DNA of 64,000 bases from Branchiostoma belcheri (GCF_001625305.1 NW_017804420.1:1290961-1354960); one strand, 5' to 3'; numbered from the stretch's first letter, positions 18,708 to 32,445 are shown. Numbers and translations are program-made. Notes: generated by a model not told the origin, from the sequence alone.

Positions 18708-21700
18708 CTATGATGTTTTCAGTCTGCTGACAACATCTTCCAATCGTGTGGCGACTCTGAGACTCCCCTCCACGTGGAGCCTCCCGCTGCTGTAGGCCTG
18801 GAAGGGGCGGAGCTCTCCTGAGAAGAGCTGCTGCATGTCAGTCACAGACATTGTCATGACAACGTCAGCTTCCTCATTTGGAGGTGGACCAATCCCTGCA
18901 TCACCTCCTCCTGTGGGTTCAGACACAAGTTTTCATACTTAAAAAAATAAAACTGTCCTACATGGATAACTTAATAACACTCATAAAACTGTCCTAGCTG
19001 TTCTACATAACTTAACACCCAGACTAATTGAAAATCAGTTAAGGATCATCATCAGTGGACTGTAATGGTTGGGGTTATTGTCCTTAAGGGGTGATGTACC
19101 CTTAATTTGTTAGCCTGATACAAGATAGGATGCACCACATCTCCCTGTTATAAAGCATATCACAACATTGCAGATAAATTCATTTGCATGTTGAATGTAG
19201 AATACTTTTGGGAACATACATCTTGCTATGGTCCTTTCAAATTTTCTTTTGCAAAATGTGCACAGTATCATATCTTACCGTTTTTCAGATCCAGGTAAAA
19301 TGTGCCACCGTCCTCTCCCTCCAGTTCAAACTGGTAAATTGCCCCCACCTGCTCGACAATGGACTCATCCAGAAGAAGTTTGACAGCTGAGAGGAGGTCC
19401 CTGGGACTGAGACCAAAATCTGCAGACATTGTCCCAGAGGACTCTGGGATAGGGACTGCCACCATGGATCTGTCTTGTTCAGTCCTTGCACCTAGATAAG
19501 AAAGAGAGAAACAAAAAGACTGCATGTCTCCTTTCCACAGGGCATAAAATTTCAGAGAAGAAAAAGATTGTTGGGCAGAAAATAACAAAAAAGTTCAATC
19601 AATACTACAAATTCATTATACATGTACATGTACACGTATGAAATATGAAGTACGTGTTTTTCTTTCTTAGATGCCAGAAATTTCTTCACTATAACTTTTA
19701 GCTTGCCCAACTAATTTTCTCTTCTAGAAACAGCAATGGAGCACTTATTTGTAGACTATTTTTAAATGTGTCTTTTTTTGCAGTATTAAGTATGTATTAA
19801 GCATTACAGCATGATAAACACATGTACAGTCTATCAGAACAGTTACTAGTACCTCTTCCAGGCCCAAGAACAAACAATATTGGCATTGCTTTTTAACAAG
19901 AAAAGTACAATTCTTTTATTTTCAATTCATCCCTACACTGAACATGGAAATGAATGACAGACAGTGACACACACAGTACAAAGAGACATAAAAACAAAAC
20001 ATTTACATTTGGGAAAGGAGGGAGAGATGGGGTGATTGTAAAATACAACTATTTTATGTTACCATATCTGTGCTTAAGTCATTGTTTGTAAAATACAATC
20101 AAATTTTACAAAAGTGAAAGAAAGTTTACACTGATATCCACATCTAGCAACATGACCAAAAATACTAGTATGTTGATTCTGAAATATCCATACTACATAT
20201 TTCACATAACTGTTTTGTTTGTGAATGCATCCAAAAGCAATATATCCTCCCCTTCCACAAATATAACATGTAAGCAGAAAAAATTCTGGAACATAAAAAG
20301 AAGTCTCCATTTGTGCTTTGCTGCTCATATGAAAGCCTTCAAGGGCAAAAAAGTACATAACCAAGGACATTTTGCCAAAAAAAGGCAGCAAGATTAGTCA
20401 GTTACCTCTCATTCTAGGTTTTGCATTAGCCATCAGCCTTGCAGCTTCTTTTTCTTTCCAGTTTCAGGAGTGAAAAAGCAAAAACGATTCATGAGGAAAA
20501 ACATCAGTAATTTAACCGCGTGCAGGCATCCATGAAACTGACCCAGAGCAGTCTTTAGTTAGAACTTGTACACTCTTAAAGGAGGTCATTAGAGACAATA
20601 AAGGACCGACATTGATGACTTGAGTTAAATTTTAGCACCACTTCAGCAATGAAAATGGACTTGTAATGTTACATAATATTTTGAAGGGAAACTTGTAAAG
20701 GTGTTTGCCCTCCCTTCCACTATACTAGTATACCCAGTATGTGGACAATTCTACTAAACAAGTAATGACATCACATTGCCAGCCTCTCTACTTCAAGACA
20801 TTCTGCAAAGCAAAGTTAACATTCACATCAAAAGAAAATACCAATATGTGGCAGTTTTAAAGCTCCAGACATACATGAAACATTGACTACAATGTATATA
20901 TGTCCTATGGAATGGACTGGTAAGGATGGGGGAGGGTGTGAAAGTTTAAATATTTTTTAAGTTAGGTTATGTTTAATTCTGTAACACTTTTCAGGTCAAC
21001 TACCTTGTACAATTTTTCCTGAAAAGTTCAAGTGAAAAAAAAAAATTTTCATGTGACCCTTCCCCTGTCTTTCCCGGTCCTTCCTTGACTAACCAGGCAC
21101 GTCAGCAGAACGTACTGCACCTGCACAAAATCACAGTTTCTGCTGGATGTTTGGTCAAAGCTGTATCACAATTTTGTCCATTGTATAAGATTTCATTTAC
21201 GACATAACATTTGAAAACTACAGATGGGATATCATCCTTAAATATGCAAACAAATGAAAAGTATGTTCTGTAGAAGTGCTATGCACATTACATTCTGAAT
21301 TTTACGCAGGCACAGTACCGTCTGCCAATGTGCCAACTAACTACATTGTAGGAATCCCCTACCTTTGTTTCCCATTGAAGCCTGCTGTAAGAAATGCTGG
21401 GCCATCTGGAACACCGTCTGTACTTGTGGTGACATGGCCGGTCCGTTGTGGGCTGGTCCATTGTTACTGGGGGGCAGCAGGACTGGTCCATTCGCAGGAG
21501 GCCTCAAGATGGTGATCTGGGACCTAATAAACAAAACAAACATCAAAATGGAATAATAAGCAGAAGCATGACTAAATAATGGTCCTGAAAGAGGCAAGGA
21601 GTAAATGAAAATGATGTTAATCATATAAAGGTAAAGTTCATTTGCAAGAACACTTGAAAAGTTTTTGTTTCTATAGGAAAAGTTACAGATACCAATACTC

Positions 21701-23780
21701 ACAGTTCTAGCCGGCTGATCTCCACTCCCCAAATCTCTGTACTCTTATTCAGCTCCCTCTGGAAAAGCACAAGCACAATCAAGCACATGTTTCATCACTT
21801 TTTTGTCATGTAAAAATGTCTGTTTTAGAATGTTTTGAAATGGTGCACTTGTTGCATCCACAAATTAATACTTAACAATCAGACTACAGGTATTTAAGAG
21901 TCATAGAAAATTTCCGTCTGACTCTCAACATTAAATACATTTGTGCAGTCTTTTTTTCCTAAGGTTATCTTTAGCATAAATATAGGATCAGCTTCGGTTG
22001 TATGGTAAGATTCTGTACTCTGGGAAGAATTTTAAAAGTTGAGGATAGATATACACATTGGGGCTACATATCGGTAAAAGTGAACTTTGGTTGCAATAAA
22101 CAAAATCTATTTGCATGCTACAACCAAACAGCCCTGCAGGTTGCACACAGATACCTGTAAGGCTGTGTTCAGACTGGTCCTGTCTGTCTCGATGTCGTAC
22201 AACCCTTTCTTCAGTAGAACGTTGTGGACTGTCGTTAGGGCCACGACACGGAGGGAGCCAATCAGGTCCTTTACTGCTGTCTCAGCCAAGATGGCGTCGT
22301 AGATACGGTAGTACACATCAGCGCCAACAGAGATGGCACCTCCATCTTCTGTATAGGCCTGGAACAAGGATCATCATCATCATGTCGGTGAAGGTTAGAC
22401 ATCCAGGTAATAAGATATGCAACTGGATATGATTTTGGAAATGGTAAGACATTTCTGGTAGCATCCACTACCTTTCACCAGTGACACTAGAGAGTTTAAT
22501 AAGTACGAACTATTGATTGATATACAAATCAATCAATTGTTTGTAGTCAGGTCAAGTCAAGCTTACTGTTTGTGGTGGGACATTGAAAGCCCGTTGTCTC
22601 ATGTCGATTCGTCGGCATCTGTCTATGCATGGTAGTATGAACACCATTCCTGCAATACACAGGATAGAACATGTTTGTTTGTTATTGTATAACTTTATGC
22701 CAAAGTTGTTGCATGACAGGTATTTTTCAGACCCAAATACACGTACTCCAGCAGTGAACAGATTTTTACAAATTCCAACAGTAAGTGGTGATTTTTGCAA
22801 GAGAAAAAGCAGCTGCTATCACAAACCTGGTCCTTTTAGGGGCTGCTGACGTCCCAGTCTGAACACCAGCAGTCTTTCATAATTCTTGACAACCTGTCAT
22901 AACGAAGCAAAAAACCAACATCAACATCATATAAAAAATTGCCATCATGTACTCCACAAGTAACTCTACTCATACATGGAAACAATCGTTATGATCACAT
23001 ATGCATCTTACAACAGGTTACTGTCTGATATAAAGACTGATTTAGGGGGGTCATAAACTGGGCTTACCTTAATTGCGAGGCATGCAGAGAATGGACAGGT
23101 GAGGACCAGCAGCAGGTAACACAGGCAGGTCACCAGCACATGGATGCACTGGGCAAAACAGCTAGGGGGCGCTGCAGTACAGAGGGGCGGCAACAAGGAA
23201 ACCATCAAATCTGACAGGCTCTTTTGTCGATCAATAACTCATTCGTCATGGTCCATCAATGCGAGTGCAACACAGGTTTATGAAGCCGGGGGTTTATGGA
23301 GCTCTCGAGAAAAAATCTATGCTCATTTGCATGCAAAATTTACATGAAAAACTGTTTTAAACCGGACAGTGCACTCAGACTCTAAACCTAATGCCATTTG
23401 TAGATATTGATCCTTAATATGTGACATTATAGGAAATGTTACGTGGAAAGAGAATAACAGAATCATAAACTGTTACTGATATAATGTTACATGAAAAAGA
23501 TGCATAGTTTCTACAAATATCCCCACATTATGCATTTAGGTGGGGCTTCGACCAAATGACCTACACTACTACAGAACGTTATTCTTCAGGCTCTGACTGA
23601 GCAACAAACACAACAAATTATACCTGTGCCTTCGTCTTCGTATCGGTTGGTGCCTCTGTTGTACGTAAATCCCTCGGCAGGGTTCCCCTTGTTGAAGCCA
23701 TACGTGAAGGGGGAACTGAAGTCGATTTTGTGACCGTCTTCGGTGGGAACCTGTGAATATTTTACCCCAGAAAACGCCAT
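18708..23780 (-). CDS. STOML1: Stomatin-like protein 1 (SPFH plus SCP2 domains)
   Basis: Coding exons in transcript order: 23780-23624, 23171-23068, 22893-22827, 22649-22567, 22358-22155, 21758-21703, 21523-21363, possible cassette 20453-20406, 19491-19279, 18910-18708. Phases agree throughout and give 431 residues, or 415 without the cassette; human STOML1 is about 400. The N-terminus has KYSQV, a YxxPhi sorting motif comparable to the one placing vertebrate STOML1 in late endosomes. A Cys-rich membrane hairpin (about 55-87) precedes the SPFH/band-7 domain (about 88-225), with YERLLVFRLGR, AFNVPPQT and SVGADVYYRIYD. An Asn/Pro/Gly linker (about 226-300) leads to the SCP2 lipid-binding domain (about 305-428), with VGAIYQFELEG, FYLDLKNG and the ending RLKTS. 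SPFH plus SCP2 is diagnostic of STOML1/UNC-24. Confidence 0.93.
20406..20453 (-). CDS. STOML1: Possible STOML1 cassette exon, 48 bp
   Basis: Minus-strand stretch flanked by AAAG acceptor-like and GAG/gtaact donor sequences, phase 1 on both sides and 48 bp long, so it can be included or skipped without shifting frame. It would add EKEAARLMANAKPRMR to the linker between SPFH and SCP2. Supporting it: symmetrical phase and a good donor. Against it: a weak acceptor (purine-rich next to AG) and no counterpart I can recall in vertebrate STOML1. Confidence 0.4.
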
Positions 23781-24795
23781 GGTTCACCGTTACCCTTCCC
23801 ACAGACGTCTCGCTACCTATTGAGCGAAGAAGAAGGCGACAGAATGGAATTCTATTGTGTGGTCATTGTGCGATTTCTTGACTTTTTAATTAAAACAGTC
23901 TAATAATATACCCAAAATAAATACTTTGTTCACACACACTGTTTACTAATGTAGTATGGTGATGAAGTAGCCATGCTTAAGGCTAATTATCATCTTTAGG
24001 CCGTTTTGCTGCCCTCTATTTATGGGTCAAAGTTCGCAGATAGTAACTAACCTAGTGCTTCCTTAGAAACTAGTCTTGGAAAGATCTTTCCTTTCCTTAT
24101 GCTCTGATACAGTTGTAGCTACTTTTCCAGGAAATTCTACCCATGCAAGTACTAAGGTGAGAGTCTAAATACACAAAATGATAATGATCACTCCTTGTAG
24201 TATTTATAGACACCTGCAGTAGACAAATGAAGAGTGTCCCAAACTGGAATTCTGGTATAACGTTACTGAGTGTATTAATCCTACTTGGCCAAAGACCTCT
24301 TACTCTCTACTTAAAGGGAATAACGAAAGGTCCCATCCCAAGGTGTTGTCTTTGTCATAGCAAGAACAAAAATCAAATGTTACAAGTTTTTTTTTATTTG
24401 TACAATAAACAAGTGGTTTCTAATAATGGACCAATATGTGCCAAGGAATTGGCTAGTCAATGATACTAACGTTATAGCCTTGCAATCAATATCGATCAAT
24501 ACCACCTGATTTATCAATGTCATCTGGCTGTATGATAATCGTATGTATTATTTATCATCTAGCGTGATAACCTTGAGTATTTCGTGTACTCTCCCATACT
24601 GATGAATAATTAAAAGCATCTATTGTTCAGTTGCCATAAACACACATCTATTATCATCAACATTCCACCGACTTAAAGTCAGAGTCGGTGGGTGAAGGAT
24701 TGGGTTAGATCTGCTGAGGGGTGAAATCAGCGGAGAAAGGAACAACACTCGTCTTCTGTCATTTTCAGAAGTCTGCGGGTGTAGCACCTGTTGCC
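23781..24795. promoter_or_regulatory. Head-to-head intergenic region of STOML1 and the DUF4062/STAND gene
   Basis: About 1 kb separates the two divergent start codons. No TATA box or CpG-dense core stands out, so a shared promoter is inferred from geometry only. Untranslated first exons may also lie here. Confidence 0.4.
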
Positions 24796-27700
24796 ATGGG
24801 AACCAAGGTGTCCAAAGCCAGGCAAAGAAGTCCTCCCATTGGTCCCCATCCTGAAGAGCATCATGGGACCTCTCAGGCTGACAAGGCCCCACCAGGTAGT
24901 TTTGTGTTGGTTACAATTATACTTGTAAATTAATTAATAGCAGAGTTATGTAATGTTAAAATCACACGATGTTGTGTTGATTTTTCTTGTCATTGGCTGA
25001 TGCTACTTCCTTTATATCAACAGACATAATGTATGTTCCCATATCAGTTGATGTTTTCAATGTATGTCATATGATATACTAGTAATACTGCCTGATGACA
25101 TTCCTTTTAAAAATACTGTCTCTTTTGATGTATAATTAACTTCATACAAAGTCATCAGGCCTTGAAGTACCCACCTACAATCTGCAATTTGCATCAAGAT
25201 TTTAAAATTGCATTATACAATACAACATGCAAATTGCAATTTGGTGAGCTATTTTAAAGAATATGTCGGGCTCTGTACTTTGACTTGCTCTTTGCAAAAC
25301 ACAGAAATAAAATACAGTATTTCAAGCTCTGGTCATACAGTATACACAGTATTGTCTTAATTTTGGAAGTGAAATGTGCAAAAACACATTTTTATTCTGT
25401 TGCATTGTATGTCAAGTTCATATGTGATTGAATGTGAATTATCATATCCCTATTGACCAGTTGGCAATGGAGTGTCTAAAGAACAGTTCGGGGCAACCAA
25501 AGGACAACCAGCTAACCAGATGTCATCACAAGTGGCTGCTGAGATAGTTTCCGGATGTTGGAAGACAATAGAACAACAGTGTGCAGAGTACCAGTCAGGT
25601 ACACAGGGCAGTAAGGACAAAGCACAAGTTGGCTGGCAAGAAGTTCGAGTCTTCGTTTCGTCAACCTTTGCTGACTTTCACGCTGAAAGAGAAGCACTGG
25701 TCAAGAAGGTAAGTAAGTCTTAGAATACTTAAAGATTCAAAGATTGAGAAATATATCATCCATATTCTAGAGATGATTTGAGCCTCCTTGGTTAGGCCTT
25801 ACTGGATATTTTTCTATACAGTCATATCAAATATTGTCTTGTGTTGAAATTCCTTCATGCCCATTCATATATGATCTACCTAAAACTGTCACCCTCATCT
25901 AAAGTCTGTATAAAAGGCTATATATTACAGATGGACATTGTAGCTGAGAGCACTGCAGACAAGCAGACAGGGTAGGAGACTTGTTCTCCCAACATTGACT
26001 AACTCTAACACACTTTTTAACCCCCGACATTCTCATAGCATGAATTTTTTTTGTGTTACACTTAAGTGTCCTAAATTGACATTCAATAATTTGTTTTCTA
26101 ATCTTTGAATTGAAATATTCATTGATTTGTGTTTATTTTACAGCAGACTAACATATGTGGAAAACTGCTTTTTCTGCATTTTCCAGAAAGTTGTGTATCA
26201 GCACCCTCACTGTAAATTTAGTGTTTGTCTTGTATACGCGTCCTTGCAGGTGTTCCCTGAACTGCGGGAGTGGTGTGAGGGGCGGCAGCTCCACCTGGTG
26301 GAATGTGACCTGAGGTGGGGGGTTCCCAAGGACTCCACCTCACAAACAACCATCAGCATCTGTCTGGAGGAGCTGGACAGGTGTCTCAAGGAGACTGACG
26401 GGCAGCCGTTCTTCTTGGCCATGCTGGGCGAAAGGTAAGTCAGTGCTCAATATCCTTGTTCTGCATTTTTTGCAGGTAGCATTGGAAATAACTGATCCCC
26501 ATGAAAAATAGATATGATAGAAAAAATACCTGCACAGTGCTAATTTTACCTGTAAAGGTAAGAGCTTTCCCCGATATACATGTATCTTACACACAGATAT
26601 GGATGGATACCATCTACTGAAGATGTGTCAGCTGACATCAGGGACAATTATGATTGGGTGGACCACCTGTCAATCACTCATATGGAGATTACCCATGGTG
26701 CACTCCGTCCAAACAACCCCAATGCAGCATTCTTTCTCAGGGACCCCATGTTTCTCAAGGACCTACCTGAGGAATTTTACGGCAAATTTGTAGATGATGA
26801 TCCACTATGTGTAGAACAACTTAAGGTAAGTATACTCTTTCTTCATTTAGAAAGACATAATAATTGATAGAATGTCAAAATGGATTTCCGGATATGATTT
26901 TCAAACATGCTTTATATGCAAATGAAGTAGAGAAGACCATTAATATTATATATAATGCTACCCACAACATTATTTGCATAATCATTGAGACAAAATAAAA
27001 CAACAAAATGTACCAATTGAAAGTTTTATATATTTCTTGGAGGTATGCAATCTCTGAACTCTTGTTTTTCAGGAATTAAAGTCTCAGCTCCATCTAAAGT
27101 TTCCAGACCAGACCTTTGACTACAGGTGCAATTTCTCTGATGTACAAACAGCAGACAACAAGGTTGGTTTGAACATTGCATCATGTTTAGGTTTCTTCAT
27201 CAAATAAAGTGTGTGGAATTAAATGGCTGAGTGGTTAGGCTGGCAGACATGAGATTGAGAGGTCACAGATTTTATTCCAGGCATTCCTGGCAAGTTGTTG
27301 TATCGTTTGACTTTCCTCGAACCACCCAGGTGTAGTACCTGATTTTGGTTGCGGTAACGAGTGGTGGAAGGAGAGGGATGGGCTCCACCTTTCAATACCA
27401 TGCCCTAGACACAGTGGATTAACAACCCACTGACCCTATAGCCTGAAAAAGTCTATTGAACTACCATTACCTCAGTTTTTAAATCCAATCAAAGCATTTG
27501 TAAACCAAAAATGCTTTCATCTGAAAATTGACAGGGTCTGTCCTTGGTGCTGAAAGTGTAGTCTGTAGAACACAGTCATGGATTTTTCTTATATACATGC
27601 CTGTATATAGGTAAATTGAATTTTCATTGCCTTGATTTATCTTGTTTTGTTTGTTTTCATCCCATAGAAACCTTTTTATACACAGTTGTTATAGGGTATT

Positions 27701-30700
27701 GCTAGCATTTTAAAAATTGTCATGTACAAGATGATAATAATGTTAAAATCTTTGTTTCCACAGGTGCAGTTATCAGATCTGGATGACTTCTGTTCACAGG
27801 TGGTCCAGTTCTTCAAAAATGCCTTCAATAAAAAATATCCTGAAGACCGTTTGCAGAATGATCCTCTCAGCCTAGGTACGGAACTCCTAGTGGCTGTCCT
27901 TGGTACTGCAGCAGAACTACCTATTTTTGTATCTTTTGTCCTGGACATGCTATAGTCTTGATTTGTGGGTTAAGAAAAAGTGGCATGTGTTTGTGAGGAA
28001 ATTTTAACAGAAGGAAAAGAAACCGACCCATCCAGAACCTCGAAGACTACAGCTGAAAATCAATCATTTTTTCACACCTTTTTTCCGGCCTTGAACAGAA
28101 CTGCTGCCCCACGACACGTACATGCAACAGAAAGGCCAGCTGGTTCTTGGCAGAGAAGCTGAGATGGAGGCATTGATGCAGTTTGCTACAGGAGATGACA
28201 ACAGTTCCTCAGCAGTACCCTCAGCCACAGACTCTGAACAAACTGGAGAAAGCAGCTTCCCGATAATGATGGTGGTGGCCCAACCTGGCACTGGCAAATC
28301 TGCTCTCATGGCCAAGTTCACCATGGAAGTCACTCAGGTAAGATAGGACAAGGTATGTGGGGAGCTGAAAATATTTTCACAATGTGTCTAGATACTGTAC
28401 ATGTCCTTTAAAAAAAGCAGAATATGACACTTTTAGATAGATTTTGAGGCCTATCCCGGCTCACCTCTCATGCAAATGTATCTGTGTCTTGCAAAGTTAT
28501 TTGTGTAACAACAAACGTTTAGAAGTAGAATGTATACAGTGTTTTTTTTTAGCATTACTTGCATATGGTAACATTGACCTTTTCTCTCCTGCAGAAATGT
28601 GACAATGTCTTATACCACTTTGTTGGATGTGGACCTGACACCATGGATCCAGCCAACATTCTTCAGAGACTGTATAAAAAACTAGACAAATCTGGATCAG
28701 GTAATAGGCTTGTTGTTGCCACAGTTCATTTCTCTCTACTACATTTCTCTATACTGTAAAATATAGACTGATCTCTGCCCATCTCTGTCATTACATACAA
28801 AACACAAAATTTAATGCAAAGTAAAAGCATATGAAATGCAATTATTTGCCAGACATGCATTAGTTGAACCGCTAACTGCCATGTTATCACTGATAATTGT
28901 GACAGACATTCATGATCAGTTTATTGACTCTTGCCTGTATTATATCCTCCTGTTCCTTTGCCTGTATTATATCCTCCTGTTCCTTTTTTACAACAGAAAG
29001 AGAAACAGAACAAGACAAGGAGATGTCACCTGACCAGCTGAAGGAGAAGATACAGAAACAGCTGCGAGACTTTGGGGAGACGGAGGAGAGGCTCATCATC
29101 ATCATCGATGCTGTCAATCAGGTGAACAAAACATCTTATGTCCACATTATCCACAATTTCTCTGTTATGAACCACGATTGTAACGTTGCAGCAGTGACAC
29201 CTAGCTTTAGTACAAATCAGAACCAGTCACCTGTTTACCTGAATAAGGTGTCAGATGTTGGAACCAGAACATAGGATGTGAAGACCCACATTGAATACAG
29301 AAAGTTCTTATACAGTTACATGACATTTGAAGTGAATTGATTAATGTCATCTGTAAAGGTGTTGCTGTCCTTAAAATGATCTAAAGCAAATTATTACACT
29401 TAGGTCTGTGGTAAGGCTTTGAGCTTTTTGCATTTTCCAGCTTGCAGATCACAGCTCTACCTACCACTTGGACTGGCTAGCGCTGACGTTTCCCTGCAAC
29501 GTTCGCTGCATTGTCAGTACAACAGAACACCCTCCCACTCTGAGCAGGCTGAAGGACAGACAACCTCCTCCCTGTGAGCTCACTGTGCCTGATCTGGACA
29601 AGAGCACAAGACAAGACATTGTCACTAGATACTTCAAGAGATACAATAAGGTATTGAGTGTGACATGAATAAAGTGTTGTCAGATTCCAGAATAACAATT
29701 ACTCAAGCTATGGGATGGATTTTGAAATCAAAACAGATGAAAATCTAGTATCCAGCTTGCTTGAGAACTGTTACCGGTACTTTGGTATCTTATTGCCTGC
29801 CCTAACCTTCTTCAACATACATGTATTGTCAGATTCTTTCATACGAAACAAAAAGGAGGAATTTATTCCATTTCTCATAGTGCTCAATTAATCACTGAAT
29901 TTGTTTTGTTTACAGCTCAAATTTTGCAAAAGGCTAATGTTTGATAGAGTTTGCTATCTTGTGCTTGATGTATTCAAATGTCTTGATTCTGACAGGCCCT
30001 GGACAAGGAGCAGTTAGAACTGCTGACATCATCAGATGGTTCCAGTAACCCCATGTGGTTGGCTATTGCCTGTGAGGAACTGCGGGTGTTTGGAGTGTTT
30101 GAACAGGTAACTGACACTGGTTTCATAGACTTTATCATTTATATACATTTACTGTATTAAAGTGCCTCAACTCACTGTCTTAATTATCTTGTCATTAGGA
30201 ACTTTGATACATTTGAATGACAAAGATATGAAGAAGAGGACATAATTTCAAAATGAAGACAGACCAGACAGTATACATGTAGATGACTCAACCAACGGAG
30301 AGAATTCCAAATTGAGTGGAAAAATCAAAGACAGTCAAAAGCACAGCTATTAAGGACTATATAAAATCTTACATAATATTGTGTTTTTACCACAAAGGTC
30401 ACAGCAAAGATCCAGTCCCTGCCACCATATTTGGAAGGCCTGCTGTCCATGGTGATCTCACGGGTGATCCAAGAAGATGAGACCAGGTGTGCAGAGAAGG
30501 TACGCCTGCTTTAACAGTTAAAACTTGAAGTTTAACTGTCTTTTCTTCAAATGGGCCACACAATACTGGTATGAGAAATTGCTATCCAGCTATAAATAAT
30601 TACCAAAATTTTTGACCAAATCTTCCTCAGATTTTTAAGATCTTGTCTTACCTTGAGGAAATATTTTACTCTGCATAGATGCTGTGCCTTTTGGAGTGCT

Positions 30701-32423
30701 CACAGAGTGGTCTACAGGAGACCCAGCTTCAGGTGTTGCTAGGTGACCCTGAGACAGCCACGCCCCTGCCCATGCTGACCTGGAGTCAGGTGCACAGATC
30801 ACTCAAACCCTTCCTGAGGAACACCACCGGCCACCTGAACCTGCCCAGTATGGACTTCTGCCACAACTCCATCAGACAGGTGAGACAACTTGATCCTTTA
30901 TTGTTTCATTGTGGTTTAAGTCTTGTTTCGCAATTAGTTTGCATATGATCTCTAAAACAGTTCGGTCAGAAAAAGTAACTGGACCCCCCAAAATATATGT
31001 TCAAGTCCCTCATATATTGACAGCATTCGGCATCGGAGCAAATGTCAGAAGGTTTTGTCCATGGTACTGAAGTCCAACACTTACCAATAGTGACCAATAA
31101 CAGTTATGTAATATTATTCTCTATAGGTGGTGCAGGAGACCCTGATGAGCAACCAAGCAACTCAGCAGAACTACCACAAGCTGCTGGCTGACTACTACCA
31201 GGGTCAATGTGCTAGCCAGCAGTTGGTGGCCTTGGAGTTGCCCTACCATCTGCAGCAGGCTGGTCTGCATTCCCAGCTGGTGGAGTTTGTTAGGAAAGAC
31301 CTTCGCTCACTCCAGATGGGGATGTACAGCAGGCAGAAATACATGAATGTAAGGAAGTGTAATTTTTCTATTTACATTTTTTTGAGCCATGAATGGTGGT
31401 ATGTTATGTAGCTTTTCCACATTTGACACCTGGGTGGAGTTAGGAAAGCTATGTAAAGTGCCTTCCCATATAACAGTATATTGGCCAGCGTCTGTTTTTC
31501 AGTCATTTGACAGACTTTTGTTGCAAAAACTTTGCCCAATCCATTATCTTTGAGAGATGTCATCAAACTAAGCTAAAGAAGCAAACCCCCCTAAAAGCAG
31601 GAAATAGGGAGCATGTTCACAGACCCCTGGATTGTTGCACCTCTAGCTCAATGAGTCAATGCCTCATGCCTATGTCAAACAAAATTGAGATGACAAAAAA
31701 AATAGGCTGGAGAGAACAATGACACATAATCTAGCCAGTGCTGTAAGTAGTTAATTCCTCATCTCTTCCTCAGGCCATTCGATGCAGGACCCACATCCCA
31801 CCAGGTGGGTTTCACGGCGGCCATGTTGCCCAGATCGTGATCTGCAAGATGTGCTCCATGCAGATGCAGGCCTTCACACCTGCCAGGACAATGAACAAAG
31901 ACACCTGCGTCATCTGTGGTCACTTCACTCCCTTCAAGAAAGAACAGCAGAAGGTAACATCTTTAGCAAGACTGTTCATTGAATACATAGTACTTCCAAT
32001 GATCCTACAACAGAAACCTTACCAGATGCATCCGGCCAAGAGGAGGCGCCCAGTGTGTGGGACCTCACTTCCAGTGTCTGACCTTTGTGGTCTGTTATTA
32101 GGGAATTCCCCTCACCCACATGCTGTCACTCAACCCTACGGACACACAACCAATCACCTGCACAGACACACACACACAAAACAATACCACCATACCAGAG
32201 GTAAAAATTGGGCAAATACACTCCACTTTATCTGACATTAATTTTTTTTTTTTAGGTCCAGTTTTGCATGCTGCACAAGCCTCCTCTGGTGGCGCCCGGC
32301 CAGGACTGGTGCCTGGTGTGTGAGAAGCCTGCCATCGCTCTGAGAGGACGACAGAATGACCCAGCCTACCTCTGTATGATGTGCAGTGTAGGGATATGCA
32401 CCAACAGATGTGCAAAGGTCTAG
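24796..32423 (+). CDS. DUF4062 and P-loop STAND NTPase, TTC41/NPHP3-like, lacking TPRs
   Basis: Sixteen coding exons: 24796-24895, 25461-25708, 26250-26434, 26597-26825, 27073-27162, 27764-27875, 28099-28337, 28595-28700, 28997-29121, 29441-29650, 29996-30106, 30398-30499, 30679-30879, 31127-31348, 31774-31953, 32256-32423. All phases join; 875 residues. MGTKVSKA fits the N-myristoylation consensus (Gly2, Ser6). DUF4062 spans about 94-254 (VFVSSTFADFHAERE, DLRWGV, RYGWIP, ITHMEITHGALRP). The P-loop domain has Walker A AQPGTGKS (about 382-389) and Walker B LIIIIDAVNQ (about 469-478), followed by a helical winged-helix-like region. The end (761-875) has CKMC, CVICGH, CMLH, CLVC and CMMC pairs, suggesting zinc binding. 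Relatives usually continue into TPR or WD repeats, absent here. Function is not known; the family assignment is from motifs. Confidence 0.88.
27220..27480 (+). mobile_element. tRNA-derived SINE
   Basis: The head TGGCTGAGTGGTTAGGCTGG resembles the box A region of a tRNA-Ser/Leu gene, and GGTCACAGATTTTATTCC about 25 bp further resembles a decayed box B. A ~200 bp body follows, ending CCCTAGACACAGTGGATT and GCCTGAAAAAGTCTATTG. The tail alone recurs at 36463-36548. It lies in an intron of the STAND gene. Confidence 0.7.
29180..29320 (+). repeat. Dispersed SINE-like repeat, family A
   Basis: GTAACGTTGCAGCAGTGACA, ACAAATCAGAACCAGTCA and GGATGTGAAGACCCACA in the order seen at 10180-10330; intronic. 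Confidence 0.7.
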
Positions 32424-32445
32424 TATGTATGGTATGGTTAAAAAA

